From assembly GCA_037447655.1 (NCBI GenBank), contig JBBHKE010000622.1:25266-89265 (forward strand): DNA of 64,000 nucleotides, given 5' to 3'. This stretch comes from Zygnema cylindricum (taxonomy: Eukaryota; Streptophyta; Zygnematophyceae; Zygnematales; Zygnemataceae). A program made the position numbers and the translations under genes. Under the pieces are notes generated by a model. That model had not been told where the DNA came from. It did not search any database and saw only the letters and a list, made by a program, of their open reading frames with translations. Shown in pieces: positions 1-12,079 of the stretch (within the stretch, counting starts at the first letter, position 1; every line of letters starts with the position of its first letter).

Positions 1-224
1 ACATTTTTATCCGGCGCACCTTTACCATATATCTTAGGTGCTACTCGCGCGCGCATACACGCATGTGCAGCGTTCCCGGTACACGGAAGGCGGTCCCACC
101 GACGCTTAGGCGGCTTTAATAAGGCAGTGCGAGGGGTGGTAGTTTCAAACGGCGGCGGAAAAACAGCAACGCAAAACTTTAAAACCCATCATGTAAATTA
201 CGGGAGACATGCTCAGTAATTAAT

Positions 225-296
225 GGAGGCGACCATGTCTATAATAGAGACGACCATGTCTATAATGAAGGTGAGCATGTCTATAACGCAAGACTG
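225..296. repeat. Three-unit short tandem repeat
   Basis: Three imperfect units of about 24 bp, each containing CATGTCTATAA preceded by a GAGGCGA/GAGACGA/GAAGGTGAG variant, follow one another directly. It is a small local duplication with no sign of coding. Confidence 0.7.
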
Positions 297-769
297 TAAC
301 GTAAGCTTCTAAGAAAGATCTAAAATTCGTAGCTTATAATTGGATGCACAATGGTTGGTCTTACTCCTTGCGACGTGTACGCACATACGCGCGCGCTCAT
401 CGTGGATTCTATATACCTTTTCCACGCGGCCTATTTTTACACGTTCTGTATTCGAGAATTGTCCTCACTGTGCACGGTCTTAGAAAACTGTAAGTTGATG
501 ACGTGGCGTCACGGATAAAAAGTGTAATAAAAATCGGACAGTCCTAATTTACGCCTACAACCTTGGACAATTTTCTGTAATGTTGTTTTCGTTGAAAAAA
601 ATAAGATTCTGTACGAACGTGTACGAAACGGTACGGCCTTCAGTAAAAAACCTCACTTTTTCGCTAATGGAAGTCCACCCTCAATCGACCCCGTCTGTAG
701 AGTTTGACGTACAATTACAGAAACGTACGATGGAACTTCACCCTTAGTGCGCATTTTATGTTTGGTTTG

Positions 770-1040
770 TTTACTTATGGTAATTTCGCATGTAACCAAA
801 ACTTAGTCTTGTTATTTTGTTTTTTAACGAAGACTCTCCATACAACTTTTAGAACATTCGGATGAAAACGCAAATAACTTGTTACTTAAAAAAGTAACTT
901 ACGTAGATGTGTACGAAACAACGTGACAGATGAAGTGGTACACAAAATGAGGCGAAATTTAGGGTACTTTCACATGTAACCGAAACTTAGTCTTGTTACT
1001 TTGTTTTTTAGCGAAGATTTTATGTACAGCTTCGTATGTA
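770..1040. repeat. Direct duplication of ~70 bp
   Basis: A segment at about 776-845 (CATGTAACCAAAACTTAGTC, then TTGTTTTTTAACGAAGA) recurs at about 968-1030 (CATGTAACCGAAACTTAGTC, then TTGTTTTTTAGCGAAGA), roughly 190 bp downstream. A few substitutions separate the copies. Confidence 0.7.
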
Positions 1041-1642
1041 AAGAAAATGAAATAGTAACTTTAGATTGTGACGGATGTAGACATGATGCAATTTGTGACG
1101 ATTGTAGACGCGTACAAAACTCGCGACAATTGATGACATTTACAAAGTAGAGACGGTTGTAGACGTATAGATACTTGTGACATTGTAGATGTTTAGGGTT
1201 TGTGACATTTTGACGTCACCCGTGTTTATCATAGCGTCCACGTCACAAATTCCAAAACATTACGCCATGGTTTCTCGATTTTGATTTTTCATCCATTCTC
1301 ACTCTAGTTGCAACCAAAATAAGCTAAAATACAGCCAAAAGTAATATTTTGTATAGATCTTTCATTTGATACCTTTCTTGCCTTTTTTCAGTGCAAGAAT
1401 TGTGAGATAGAGCCGTTAGTGGGAGAGGGAGAGAGAGAGAGGCGTTTTCACGGACTTCGCTTTTGCGAAATGACGTCCGTTGGTGGAACCACCTCCACGG
1501 CCCCTGTACGGAAAAAAGCGCACGTAAAAAAGTCACGCACAGGTTGGAAACGTGCGGTGGGTTTTTTTTGGTACTCCGCGCTCAAAAATTGTAAAAAACT
1601 TCTTGCACGTGCGACAGCATCTGCCTATTCGTTTACCTCATA

Positions 1643-1688
1643 AAACTTTATTTAAAATCACCTCGCGAGGTGATTTTATATAAAGTTT
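1643..1688. repeat. 46 bp palindrome, copy 1
   Basis: The central 26 bp (1653-1678), centred on CGCG, read identically on both strands. Outer arms AAACTTTAT (1643-1651) and ATAAAGTTT (1680-1688) are also complementary, separated from the core by one unpaired base on each side. The structure could form a cruciform or an RNA hairpin. Confidence 0.85.
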
Positions 1689-2272
1689 GAAGATGACCTA
1701 GAAAGACGCAAAATTGGGTCGAAATGCGCTAGACGACAAACTGCTTTGCGCTAGAAGACAAATTGCAATACATTTAAAGTTGTAAGGTAACACAACTTGT
1801 ACGGTGTTAATTTCATTTTTCTGGTACGGCTGCGTATTTTCTCGTTTTTTCTAAGTTATGAAGGAAAACGACAAAAAATAATTGTAACTTCATCACGTGC
1901 GAAAGTACCCTTTCACTCGGCTTTAATTTGAGGCGTCTTTCCGCTCGCTGAATAATTTTTGTGACTTCGTAATGTCCGTGCGCCACATTGTCGACGTGTC
2001 AAAATACCAAAATACCTTTTGCTATCGCACAAAAATGCGATTTCGTTTTTCGTATTCCCACTTGCCGCAGGTGTCCAATAATTTTCCTACGCCATATGTG
2101 TGAAGATACTTGTGTTTGAAAAAGACGCCCACTGTAGCGAAATTAGCGCAAGGAAAACAATACGCACAGGCTGGAAATATGCAAAGGGGTTTTTTTTTTT
2201 TTTACTTTGCGCACAAAAATTGAAAAAACTTCCGACACGTGCGAAAGCATCTGCCTATTCACGCACCTTATT

Positions 2273-2319
2273 GGACTTTATTTAAAATCACCTTGCAAGG
2301 TGATTTGATGTAAAGTTTG
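2273..2319. repeat. Palindrome, copy 2
   Basis: This is the counterpart of the 1643-1688 palindrome in the second half of the duplication. The core is AAATCACCTTGCAAGGTGATTT, with centre TGCA instead of CGCG. Both central changes are transitions at CG dinucleotides and together keep the palindrome perfect. The flanking ACTTTA/TAAAGT arms are retained. Confidence 0.8.
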
Positions 2320-2559
2320 AACATGTGCTGGAAGGACGCGAAAATGGGTAGAAATGCGCTAAACGACAAATTGCATCGCGCTAAACGACAAATTACTGTA
2401 CGCATAAAGTTTCGAGGTAACGCTTCTTGTACGATGGTTTTTTCAATTTTTTGGTACGGTTGCGGATTTTCTCGTTTTTTTCTAAGTTGTGAAGGAAAAC
2501 AACAAAAAAATAACTATAACTTTAGCACATGCGAAAGTACCCTTAGTTTGAAGTAAATA

Positions 2560-4100
2560 CGTCACATTTGAAGTATTGTTTATTAGTGATGGGTATCGAG
2601 GACCATTTGCCAATATTCAATGTGTATTGAATTTTAGGTACCCGATAATAAATATTTTGCTTTGAAATATGGAAAAACAAAATATCGCAATATATTATCA
2701 TATCGCGATATATTGAAGCTCTTTTTCTTGCTTTTTATAACTATTTGTGCTACACCACCAATTGCTATTAGCGTACTGAACGCTAATTCGGTTCCCCCCA
2801 AATTTTTCTCAAATTCTCAAATAGAATTATCCATGCTATTTAGAAAAAACCCAAATTCTTAATTAGGGTACATGATTTTTTTGAAAATTTCCAAATTCCC
2901 AATTAACATTAAAAACGGTAATTATTCATATTCGCTAAAAAAACTTCTACACTAATAACGATTGACGGTGTACAAGTGGTAGTACTAGTGGTGCTGCTAG
3001 TCCACCGTGAATTGTTATTAGCATAATGAAACAAATAGCGTTTTGAACGCTATTTGGGAATTTTGGGATTTTAAATGAAATCATTAACACTAATAAGGAA
3101 TTTAGAGTTTTCCAACACATAATTAATAATTATATTTGAAAATTCTGGTCAAAAAAAAGGGGTCCGTAAATAGCGTCATGAACGGTAATAGCGTTTCACG
3201 GTGTAGTAATCGTGTCGCTCAGATGGGTGAAGTTGGTCAAAATACTTGCGTGCCAAGGTGTCACTTATTCTTTGTGAAAGTGAGAAGGGCAAATATTATC
3301 CAAGGGGCTTCTACTTCGCTGCTTACTCTGAGGGCCTATGGAGGTCTCAGGGTTTCAATGGCCGTCGCGTTGATACGTGTTAGTTCTTGAGCCATAGTCG
3401 CTCTCCCTGTAATGCTCGCTGTCAACTCATGGCGTGCCACGTGTCCTCCGCCGACATAAGCTCACAAATCGCCAAATGTCCACGCTGGTGCGTCGGCTCC
3501 ACTGTGAGCCGCTTCATATGAAACTGACACTTGATTTCATCCGTTATAAATGAAATGTCGTCTCGTGCTGTCCAACATTTTGTGCGGCTCTATTTATGTT
3601 CGTTTCGTATATAAGTAAACATCAAAATGCTACCCGGATATAATAATGTTTCATCTAGACTTAAGGGTTAAGGACACGGCTAAAGTGTACGTTGTCCTGC
3701 ATGACATAGGTTGAAATTCTGCTATAGGCGTCTAATTTTTGTTATAAGTGTCTAGGTTCTGCTAGCCTCTACCTACCAACTTTCTCTGTCCCCCTGAATG
3801 CCTAAGGCAACCATGGCTATCTTTGAGTCCTCAGTGACTACGACAAGTGTGAGGAACTTAGGAAGACCATCTGACACAATCAGTACATACCTAGAAATTA
3901 CACACATTCTAACAAAGAATGCTTAACACAATAAGCAATTAAACATACAGCCTAAAAGATTTAATTACCATAAATTAAGAACAAAAGACACTCCTCAACC
4001 TCAAATCGAAAAGAGCCAACAACTGAACCTTAAAAGAAATGGAGACGGGTTTTCAACCTTCCCAAACTAATTTGAGAACGGGTCTGTAATGAATGGATAA
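2560..4100. other. Unassigned sequence with short inverted repeats
   Basis: No gene is recognisable. An imperfect hairpin at about 2950-3016 pairs CTAATAACGATTGACGGTG with CCACCGTGAATTGTTATTAG across a ~30 bp loop. Related words (ACACCGTGAATCGT.TTAG) recur near 34946, 35187, 41048 and 41288. The remainder shows no domain or splice structure that I can support. Confidence 0.5.
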
Positions 4101-4239
4101 GATGTTAGGGAGTGATAATGAGCACCTCCAACCAATGAAGGGGCGTCGTTGAGGCACCATCGAGTGCGATTTTTGTGGCGGCTAGTTATACGCCGATAAG
4201 AAGTCAAGTCCATTTGATGAAGACAAAATTATTTTGCAG

Positions 4240-5195
4240 GTGATTCATCGCAGTGAGGTTTCGAAGACTCGACCTAAGGCAAGAGAAAAATTTACCAAGT
4301 GTGGAGGATGCACAAAAGGGAAACGTACGAAGACGCCTCATCTACTGATGGATATACATTATAAGTCGGATTCCCTTTAAGACCTCGTCCAAGTACAACT
4401 TTGCGAGGACATGTATAAAAAAATAATTGAAAAAAAAATCATTATGGTGGCAGGTGATGATTTTAGTACGAAGACATAGGTATATCTGTTGAAGGCCAAA
4501 TCGGATGATTTAGAGACATTCTTTTATTTGTGGTCATGGGTGAGAGAGAAAGTGGAACAAAGGCGAGGGAAATGCCGTCACACCGCGAAGGTGAATTTCT
4601 TGCCTTTGTATAAGATTGTAAAGTTATTTAGATTAAGCAACAATTTTTGGCCCATTATTTTCTACAATCTAATGGAATTGTGGAGAGGAAGAATCAAAAA
4701 TCGCAATAAACGTTGCGAGTCATACTCCACACTACAAAACTCACACATTGTCTTTGGGGAGAAGCTAATTTGGCATCCAATCATGTTACAAACCGATAAA
4801 ATAACTTGGTTTTTGGCAATAAACATTATAGGATTTTTGGAGTGTAATGGTGCCTACGGTTAAACACTTGAGGATTTGGGGATGTGAGGATTTGGGGATG
4901 TGGGGCAGTGGTGTATGTAGAGGAAAAGAATCGAGAGGGGAAGTTTTTGAGACACTCATGGGAAGGATACTTTGTGGGTTCTAGTGAGAACTCAATGAAA
5001 TATCAGGTCTACAACCTAGTTAGGCCTGAGAGTCAAGAAATAAGGAGTTCAACGGAAATTTATAATGGATGGTCAAAGGATCTAATAAGTCCAAACGTGC
5101 TAAAGATTAAGAGAAGTATAATCAAGGAGGTCAATAGAAAGGACGAAGAAGTTATGATGGAGGAAGGAACAAAGATAAAATTACAATTTGTATAA
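4240..5195 (+). pseudogene. copia integrase relic
   Basis: In life this segment would insert retrotransposon cDNA. Conceptual translation passes through a GAG-pre-integrase end (CGGCTKGKRTKTP near 4300), a degraded integrase core with wording like FLKAKSDxLETFFYLWSW (about 4485-4545), and a copia integrase C-terminal segment (GCGAVVYVEEKNREGKF, then WEGYFVGSSENS and YQVYNLVRPES, about 4900-5035). Reading frames change several times and stops interrupt it, so no intact protein is possible. The order matches Ty1/copia rather than Ty3/gypsy. Confidence 0.75.
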
Positions 5196-5689
5196 AATAT
5201 TTTAGAGAAAGTTACGACCCCTACGTCTACCAACGGCGATCAATACAGAGCAAGAATCAGCGAAGAGACAAGGTCACTTTTGAATAACTTGCACGCACCA
5301 ACAATTCGTCACTACAAGAGAAATCTTTATAGAATGAGGATCAAGACAAGATTGAGAGTACATAGGTCACCACGAGAGAAGTCTTTATAGAATGAGGATC
5401 ACACAAGATAGAGAGCAAGGATTCAGATAAAGAGTTTGTAGAGGATGTAATGAGGAGTAAGAGATCAAAAAAAAGAAAGGCACAACATTGTTTATCATTA
5501 GGGCAATCAACATAAAAAAAACAAACCAGTTACCAAAGAGATATTTCCAAAATCAGAGAGCAATATGCGAAATTATTCCCCTCATTAAAGCCAATCACAA
5601 AAAATCGTCAAACTGATCCTCAATCATATCAAGAGTCTTGAGACTCGGATGGATGGGAGGAGAAGTGGGAACCAATATTTATTAAAGTG

Positions 5690-7140
5690 TTTAATTTTGT
5701 AAAGGCGAATGGGTGTTTTGTAGAAGTAAATTTATCAAAACGCAAAAAATCGATTTATTGAAATTTGGTTTTCGAGACAAAGACAACAGCCACGGGATAA
5801 ATTCTGAAGTACAATGCCCGATTAGTATGTAAAGGCCTTAAGCAAAAGTAAAAAATTGAGTAGTTAGAGGTCTTTGCCCCAATAGTCAAGTTTGATTGTG
5901 TGCAAACAATTATTGCAATAACGGTGGCGGAAGGGATACATTTTGACTAATGGATGTGGAGACAACCTTTTTCAGTGGAGGATCCGAGGAGGTATACATG
6001 GAAATTCTAGAGGGATTTCCTAGAGAGAAAATGAAAGTTTGTATGTTGTAGAAGGTCAATGTATTTTGAAGCATTTATCAAGAACGTGGCACCCAAAGTT
6101 GCTAAAGGATTGATAAGTGTGGCTTGAAGAGGCTTATAGTGGATTGTATAGTGTATATTCAAAGACAAGGTTGAGACATGATAAGTATCAAGTGATAAGT
6201 GGATGACTTTTTTTCTATCTATTGCAACTTGAAGATATTTCGATAATTGAGAAGCGAATTTCGGAACCATTTTAAAATCAGACTTAAGAGATGCACAATA
6301 TTTTGTGGGAATTTTGATTATGAGGAGGAAGATTGGAGACATTAAGTTAAGCCAATAACATTATGTGAAGAAGGTGTTTGAGAGATTTGGGTTATTAGAT
6401 TGCAAGCAACTTGAAATTCGTGTTAATCCTCATAACAAGTTTTTTTATTATGTTGAGAGTCTCAAGGTTAATGTTTCTCATAGGGAGGAAATTAGAAGCT
6501 CGATGTATTTGAGTGTTGGAACTAGAACATATATTAGTGCTGCTATAAGTGTTGTTAGTCGATATTGTATCAATCTTCGTATGGTATATTGAGAGGGAAT
6601 GAAAAGGATTATTTGGTATTTGGCAAGAACACTTTGTGTTGGAATTTTTTATGAAAGGGGAGACTTTTGAGTTGTTATGGATATTGTGATGCTGATTATG
6701 GAGGTGATCATGATACAAGGTGGTCTTCCTCAAGATGTGTGTGTATTTTTTGTTGTAAGAGGAGCCACTCATGGAATTCATGTCTACAGCCTAACGTAGC
6801 ACTTCCCTCTACAAAAGTAAAATATTTATCTACATCTCATGCTGCAAATAACACTACGTGGATAAACTTTTTTTATTTAAATTTGTAGTGAGGAAAGAGT
6901 GTATGCAGATATTAACTGATCATATGTCTTCTATTACACCTAGCAAAAATTATATCTTGTATAAGTGCACAATTCTTTTTAAAATTCAATGGTATTTTGT
7001 TCGAGATTTTGTTTGAGAAGCAAAGATATAATTGTGTTTGTACATACAAAAGAGCAAGTTGTCGAAGAATTAACAGAAGCATATGACACAAGAAATATTT
7101 ATATGGTCATGAAGAAAGAGGGGACTTTGGTTCATTTGAG
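5690..7140 (+). pseudogene. copia reverse transcriptase / RNase H relic
   Basis: Broken frames carry the usual copia RT order: a segment resembling RLVAKG..Q, then FAPIVKFDCVQTI-like (about 5870-5910), the MDVETTF.G..EEVYMEILEGFP motif (about 5950-6016), then YVKKVFERFGLLDCK (6363-6408), and late RT and RNase H words SxMYLSVGTRTYI (about 6495-6540), YCDADYGGDHDTRWSS (6684-6730) and AxNNTTW near the end. The YVDD active-site region is not clear. Many stops and frameshifts mark an old copy. Confidence 0.75.
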
Positions 7141-7299
7141 GTGACTGAGTAATCGATGGAATGTTTGGGAATGAGAGTGAGCACCTCCAATTGCAAATGG
7201 GGCGGCGGTGGGGAGCCAATAAGGTGCTAGCGCCAAGCTGACGCCGGTAGGACTTCGAAGTTCATTTGAAGACGACAAAAGTACTTGGACGTCCATCGG

Positions 7300-8640
7300 T
7301 TTACAGGTATTCGTTTGGTCTGTTGGTCAAATTGGGTCGCGTAGGTTTTGTCGGTTCAATCAGATTCCGATCTTACGTCGTGAAGCGAATTGCAACAAAC
7401 GTAGGTATTGTCGCTCATATAAAATTTTAAGAAAACTCCACGTAGATGTTTACTCTTTTTGGTTTGCGGATGCTTATATACTTTAGACGAGTATTTAGTA
7501 TATTTTTGGAGGCGTAGCTTATTATGGATGCGTAAATTAGATTGACGTAAATAGAGCTTTGTACTTGGACGTTTTATTAGTGTATTGAGTGTTGGAGGAA
7601 TATATATGTAGTGTATCTATTGTGCCTTTTTGTATCTTACTTCTTTCAAAGAACATTCAAGTTTTAGGGGAAACATGTAAGGGAAAAACTTAAGTATAAT
7701 TTGACGCCAAACACACGTTTAGGGGGATCATAAGCACATATTGGGGCCGGCGACAATTAACGACCATCGCCTTCAATAAAGGGACATTAACTAAATAGGA
7801 ATCGGGGGACATGTCGTCATCGAGAGACAGATCGCTTAAGGATTTTCTCCCGGAGGGATAAAATGGTTAAACGGATACACCAAGCCCAAAGAGATGGGGC
7901 ATACACATGGGATCGAAGAATAAATGGGGAGGCAACGGGATGGGGGATGCGAGTTATAAATACAAAAAAGGGAGGGATAAAGAGAGGGGAGAGAGGAAGG
8001 GGAGACTAGAGGGAAATACAGTGGGGGGAGGTACCTGTGGGGGAGGGAAGGATGGAGGGATGGAATGCAGATAAGCAGGAGAGAGACGCTCTTTAAAAGG
8101 AACACAAAGACATGAGAAGATATAGGAGGGGAAGTTACAAGAGTGGGAGAGGGGGTGGTAGGAACAGGGGCGAGGGCAAAGGTGAGTGCTGGGATAGGAA
8201 AAAAAAAGTGGGGGAGAGGGATAAAGAGGGAGATAAGAGCAGTGTTGGTGGGCGATTTTGAAGGCAACAAAAGGAATATAAAATCGAAAGTTTCGATGGT
8301 GAGAGGGGGGGGGGAGAAGGGGGGGGGGTAAGATATAAGTCTTATTGTAGTATTTTTTTCATTTGGTTTTCTTTTTTTCCATGTGGTTGTTATGATTTAT
8401 TCAAGATTGATTTTTTGTTTTTTTTATTTTCCTTTTTTATTTCTCATTTCTTGTGCTCGTGGGCTCTTTTGTTGAAATCTCCATCCTTTTCCCTGTCTTT
8501 TTATTTTCTTATAATCTTTATGACATTTTTTACCCTTTACATTTTTTTTATTGGATACTCCTTTCGGCGTTACTATTGGAGTTATTTTTTTTTGTTTTGG
8601 GTACCCTTTTCTATTGGCTCATATTTTTTCGAGTTAATCT
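7300..8640. other. Possible LTR remainder, then purine-rich and T-rich tracts
   Basis: From 7300 to about 7800 no coding is seen, and it may be the rest of the copia 3' LTR. Between about 7920 and 8340 the plus strand is strongly purine-rich (GGGAGA/GGGGGA runs). From 8340 to 8640 it becomes T-rich. Open frames here are consequences of base composition, not genes. Confidence 0.55.
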
Positions 8641-9230
8641 TTTGAGTGTATTTTGGGAAAACGGGCAAGCAAGGGTGGGGGGGGAAGGGAAGGGGAGGGA
8701 ATGGCATTAAATATTGGTGGATGGTGGGGCTGAAGAGGGGGGAGAAAAAGTTCGTCTACCACATTAAATATAGTTTTGGAGGGGGGAAGGGCGGGTGGAG
8801 GGAGGGGGGGGGTGAGATGGGGGGCGTTAAATTCCCCAAGGATAAATAGGGGTGGGGGCGGGGTAGGGTGGTGATGGTTGGGAGGGAAGATCGATGCTTT
8901 GGACAGACACTCGACCCTCCCGTACTAAATCCATTATTCCTTTCTGTGTGTCTCTCTCTCACTCTCTCTCTCTCTCTCCCTCCCTCTCCCTCTCCCTCTC
9001 CCTCTTCCTCTCCCTCTCCATCTTCCTCTTCCTCTCCCTCTCTCAAACTTGATGACCAACGTATTTCGCGATGTACTTGTTTTTGATTAAGCGTAGTGTT
9101 GCGTTGAAATTACACTTGGATTAAGAAACGTACACAATAAAAATATTTATCAAAAATAGTTGGATTATATTTGAATAGCTTTAAATTCTTGTATACTAAC
9201 ACGAGAAAACAAGAAAACGTGTAACCCATA
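8640..9230 (+). repeat. Dispersed repeat, arm 1 of an inverted pair
   Basis: The sequence from about 8640 to 9230 matches, in reverse orientation, 54660-55125. Shared landmarks are the GGGGGGTGAGATGGGGGGCG tract, TTCCCCAAGGATAAATAGGG, GATGGTTGGGAGGGAAGATC, a (CT)n/(CCCTCT)n block, TCAAACTTGATGACCAACGTA, CGCGATGTACTTGTTTTTGA and the ACACTTGGATTAAGAAACGTA tail. The unit switches from a homopurine run to a homopyrimidine run. No coding is seen. Confidence 0.8.
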
Positions 9231-9279
9231 AAAAGAAAGGCAAATTTTCGTAGGCTTCTTGGTATGATAAAGGTCTCCC

Positions 9280-9352
9280 TTATTTGTGACATTACCAAGA
9301 AATATTTATTTGTGACGTTACCAAGAAATATTTATTTGTGACATTACATTTT
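9280..9352. repeat. Three-unit ~25 bp tandem repeat
   Basis: TTATTTGTGACATTACCAAG and close variants occur three times head to tail (TTTGTGACATTACCAAGAAA, TTTGTGACGTTACCAAGAAA, TTTGTGACATTACATTT). Confidence 0.8.
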
Positions 9353-11046
9353 TTTTGTCACGTGAGCTATTGGAGTTTGTTTTTCAACAACTTAGTTATG
9401 AATGATTTTTCATTAGGCGATTATAGTGACTAAATGTTACATTGACTTTCATTAAAAAACAATAAAACATTTTTTCCGTTTACATCAGTTATTATTGCTA
9501 GAAGTTCAATAGACAATTGAAAAATAATAACCATATCAAAAACAATTCTTGAATTTTGTTTTTAGATGCAGAGGTAAAATAGAGAAAAAGCATCACGAAG
9601 TGCCAAAAATATTTGGCATCACAAGGATTCAAGAAGACAAAATCTCAAAGGTTTCATACTACCAAATATAAAGATTAGGGTTATTGCATCATACTCCTTT
9701 CACCAAATCACATTCCATCCTTTTAAACATTTTCATTTTGTCACCTAATGTATTTTAAATAAGAGTAATCTTCAACAGCCATTACGTCTTTTCTCAAATT
9801 TGAGACATAACCAAGATCTCTTATGTTTTCATTTGAATTATAAGAAATTTCCTTTTCAGCCCCCTTATTGGGAACGACGCAATCTTGTAAGGTGTTTACA
9901 TTGCCCCAACTTTGTATCCAATACTGTCCTCTTTTCGATTTTGAACTCAAATATGGTCTAAGCCTTCAGCTAATCATAGTCGTTCACTTTCAAAGATTTG
10001 ATCGAAGATGAAACATTAGGCGATTTCCCTGCTTTCCCAAACATCAAGAGTTTTGGTAACGTCATCAAAGGTTAATACGGGGCATTCAATGTGACTACAA
10101 ATTTACTAGCAAAATATAATGAAGTGATAGGTCCTTTGTTTGTTTGGGAAAAACGACAAATTTAGAGTTTTAGTTAGTTACCCTTAATAGCAAGGCAAAT
10201 GGAGTAGGCTTATATTTTTTGGGAAAAATGAGGAAGTCACGTTATCCACTCAATATGATGGGATCTTTAAGCATAGCCATAGTGTTTTAATTAGCTACAT
10301 AATATTTAAATGTGTCCACCCTTAATGTTGTTACTTGATACGTCAAGCTCACAAACTTTAGTTTCGTCATCGATTTAGAACAAACGAGAAAATAACTATG
10401 TTGTAATACAAACATTGTGGTTGTCATTTTCAAAGTGGTTTCAAGACTATCAGAGTTTATGTTGATGGTTACTTATCAAAGTTTTGCAAAATCATACCAC
10501 AAAGTATATCTTCTTAAATTCTAAAAATCCTTACTACTTCTCTAGCGTGTACAAGGTGCATCACATTATGATAACACGTTCGAAATTTAATGACGATGAT
10601 GATTATAAAAAAAAAACAAAAAATCATTGCTCATATATGCATGTGCTACTTAAAAAAAACAATTCCTTTCATTTCTCTGTCCTGTATTAGATGCATCACA
10701 TTATTCAAAAAGGTGAAAGCAAATTTGCAAAATCAACAAATTTAACTTTTGTAATTCAGATTCTCAAAACCGTCGATTTTTTACTAATGATTTTTTTTCG
10801 TGAAATTCTCACAACTATTAGCCCAGAAATGAGCTCAACATAAACTGTAACATTTTGCAAACAAATGATTGGGTTGTGCCTATTATTTTTATAAAATGAT
10901 TTTGGAGGAAATAAGTTTTTTTTTTGTTTTTCCAGATTGGTGACTACATTCCAATTTAGTGTAAGATGATTAAGAAGGGTTATAATCTAAAATCTTCCAT
11001 TGTTGTATAAGCTTCACCTTCATACGGGTGGAGGAATTGGAGGCGT
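9352..11046. other. Unassigned AT-rich sequence
   Basis: I find no supported gene. Short frames exist on both strands, including 9741-9950 on the minus strand, but none carries a recognisable motif or is flanked by convincing splice sites. It lies downstream of the minus-strand gene ending at 11047 and could include its 3' flank. Confidence 0.5.
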
Positions 11047-11996
11047 TCAGTTGAGTGCAGGTGGTGGAAGAGGTGAACGGCGGGGTGAAGGAGGTGGGCG
11101 AGGGGATTTTGAAGGAGGAGGTAAACGGCGAGGTGAAAGAGGAGGGGGATGGGAAAGGGGAGGTGATCTACGCGGTGGTGAAGGAGAAGGTGAAAGAGGT
11201 GGGCGGGTTGGTAGCAATGGAGGTGGTCCAAAACGTGGTGACCTTAGTGGAGGTGGTTTATTTAGTACTGGAAAAAAAAAAAATCTTCAATGTTGAGAAA
11301 ACCATATTTGTCAAAGCCTTAGATCCCGTTTTTTTGGGTAAACACTGTTGCTCAAAAATAAATCAATTATAGAAATTTTTTTACAGGTTGCATCAATTAC
11401 CAAAAATCAAAAAACTTTCCAAAAATAGTGAAAAAAATTGTGTAATCTAATGAGAATTCTTAAATATTAGAACAAAATAAACAATTTTTGATTCGAAATT
11501 CCATGAATATATATATTCACTACAAAAATGAAATTGTGAGAGGCATGAGACCACAACACCGGAAAATGTGCATATTTCTATTGCTGTAATCAGGCAATCC
11601 CATTTTACGTAGGCATAATAGCTGCAAGATAGCCGCAATCCATTGTAGAGTCTTCTATTGCTTCGAAAAGGCAATCCATTTTTATAAGCAAAATAGCCAC
11701 GAGAAATCGCACCTTTGCAAGTGTATTTGGTTGCTGCATCAGTGTAGCCTTGGTTGCAAGCGCATTTCCATGTCGTCCTGTCTGTGCTATTGGAGCAAAT
11801 GCCGTTTCCCCCACAAGGCCCTCCAGCCTGCGTGGCATTGCAAAATGCGGCGCACTCGCTCGTGCTTCGCTGGTTGGTGGGGCCGCATTGAGATGGGATG
11901 CTCGAGGCAGAAAAACAGTTTCCGAAAAACATGTCACAGTTAGGATATCTGTTGCCTAGTTTAAGGGCTCCACTGAAATAGTTGTTCCGAAAAGTT
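11047..11996 (-). CDS. Partial LRR / EGF-like / extensin-like cell-wall protein gene (two exons)
   Basis: Two minus-strand exons fit together. Exon A (11996-11713) follows a possible acceptor (TTTTGTGAACAG) and encodes an LRR-like C-terminal cap (NNYFSGAL..GNRYPNCD) and then a Cys-rich EGF-like segment (CGPTN, SECAAFC, GPCGGNGICSN, WKCACNQGY, ending TCK). Exon C (11267-11047) follows a strong polypyrimidine-CAG acceptor and encodes about 73 residues rich in PPP, SPSPSPP and SPRPPPSP, ending in TGA. The phases match: exon A leaves one base and exon C supplies two. The weak point is the donor (AAAG/GTGCGA). LRR proteins with Pro-rich extensin tails are known in plant cell walls; assigning this one there is inference. 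Upstream LRR exons and a start were not found, so this may be a fragment or pseudogene. Confidence 0.45.
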
Positions 11997-12079
11997 CTGT
12001 TCACAAAATTTGTCAATGGAAATGGAGAAAGAGTTAGACTTTTGATTATGCTTTGACTGTCAAACTCTTTCATATGAAT

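Larger units (their letters stand above)
1..1420. other. Unassigned AT-rich sequence
   Basis: No convincing coding region or RNA gene is visible; only very short frames occur. The stretch holds two local repeats listed separately (225-296 and 770-1040). Codon structure, splice signals joining frames and recognisable protein motifs are all absent, so this reads as intergenic or long-decayed repeat sequence. Confidence 0.6.
1530..2550. repeat. ~0.4 kb direct duplication containing a long palindrome
   Basis: The segment at about 1530-1920 is repeated at about 2155-2545 with many substitutions and small indels. Shared landmarks in order are CGCACAGG, a long T run, AGCATCTGCCTATTC, a palindrome, AATGCGCTA, a TTTTCTCGTTTTTTCTAAG run and CGAAAGTACCCTT. 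Short frames in both copies translate partly alike, but they differ in length and contain indels, so I take them as shadows of a repeated non-coding element. The repeat looks like an old transposon family of unknown class. Confidence 0.75.
4103..7300 (+). mobile_element. Decayed Ty1/copia retrotransposon with LTR remnants
   Basis: The left flank from 4103 (TGTTAGGGAGTGATAATGAGC, then ACCTCCAA.) resembles the right flank from about 7162 (TGTTTGGGAATGAGAGTGAGC), and both continue with a shared ~130 bp of GGGGCG..G and CATTTGA.GA.GACAAAA words. These are probably the beginnings of 5' and 3' LTRs. Between them lie pieces of copia pol in the usual order (integrase, then RT and RNase H), all on the plus strand. 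The left LTR runs almost directly into integrase sequence, so gag, protease and most of the LTR are deleted. How far the right LTR extends (perhaps to ~7.7 kb) is unclear. Confidence 0.7.

Noticed and set aside
11000-11372. Plus-strand Gly-rich frames
   Set aside because: They are antisense to the Pro-rich exon, which has a strong splice acceptor and extensin-like codons on the minus strand.
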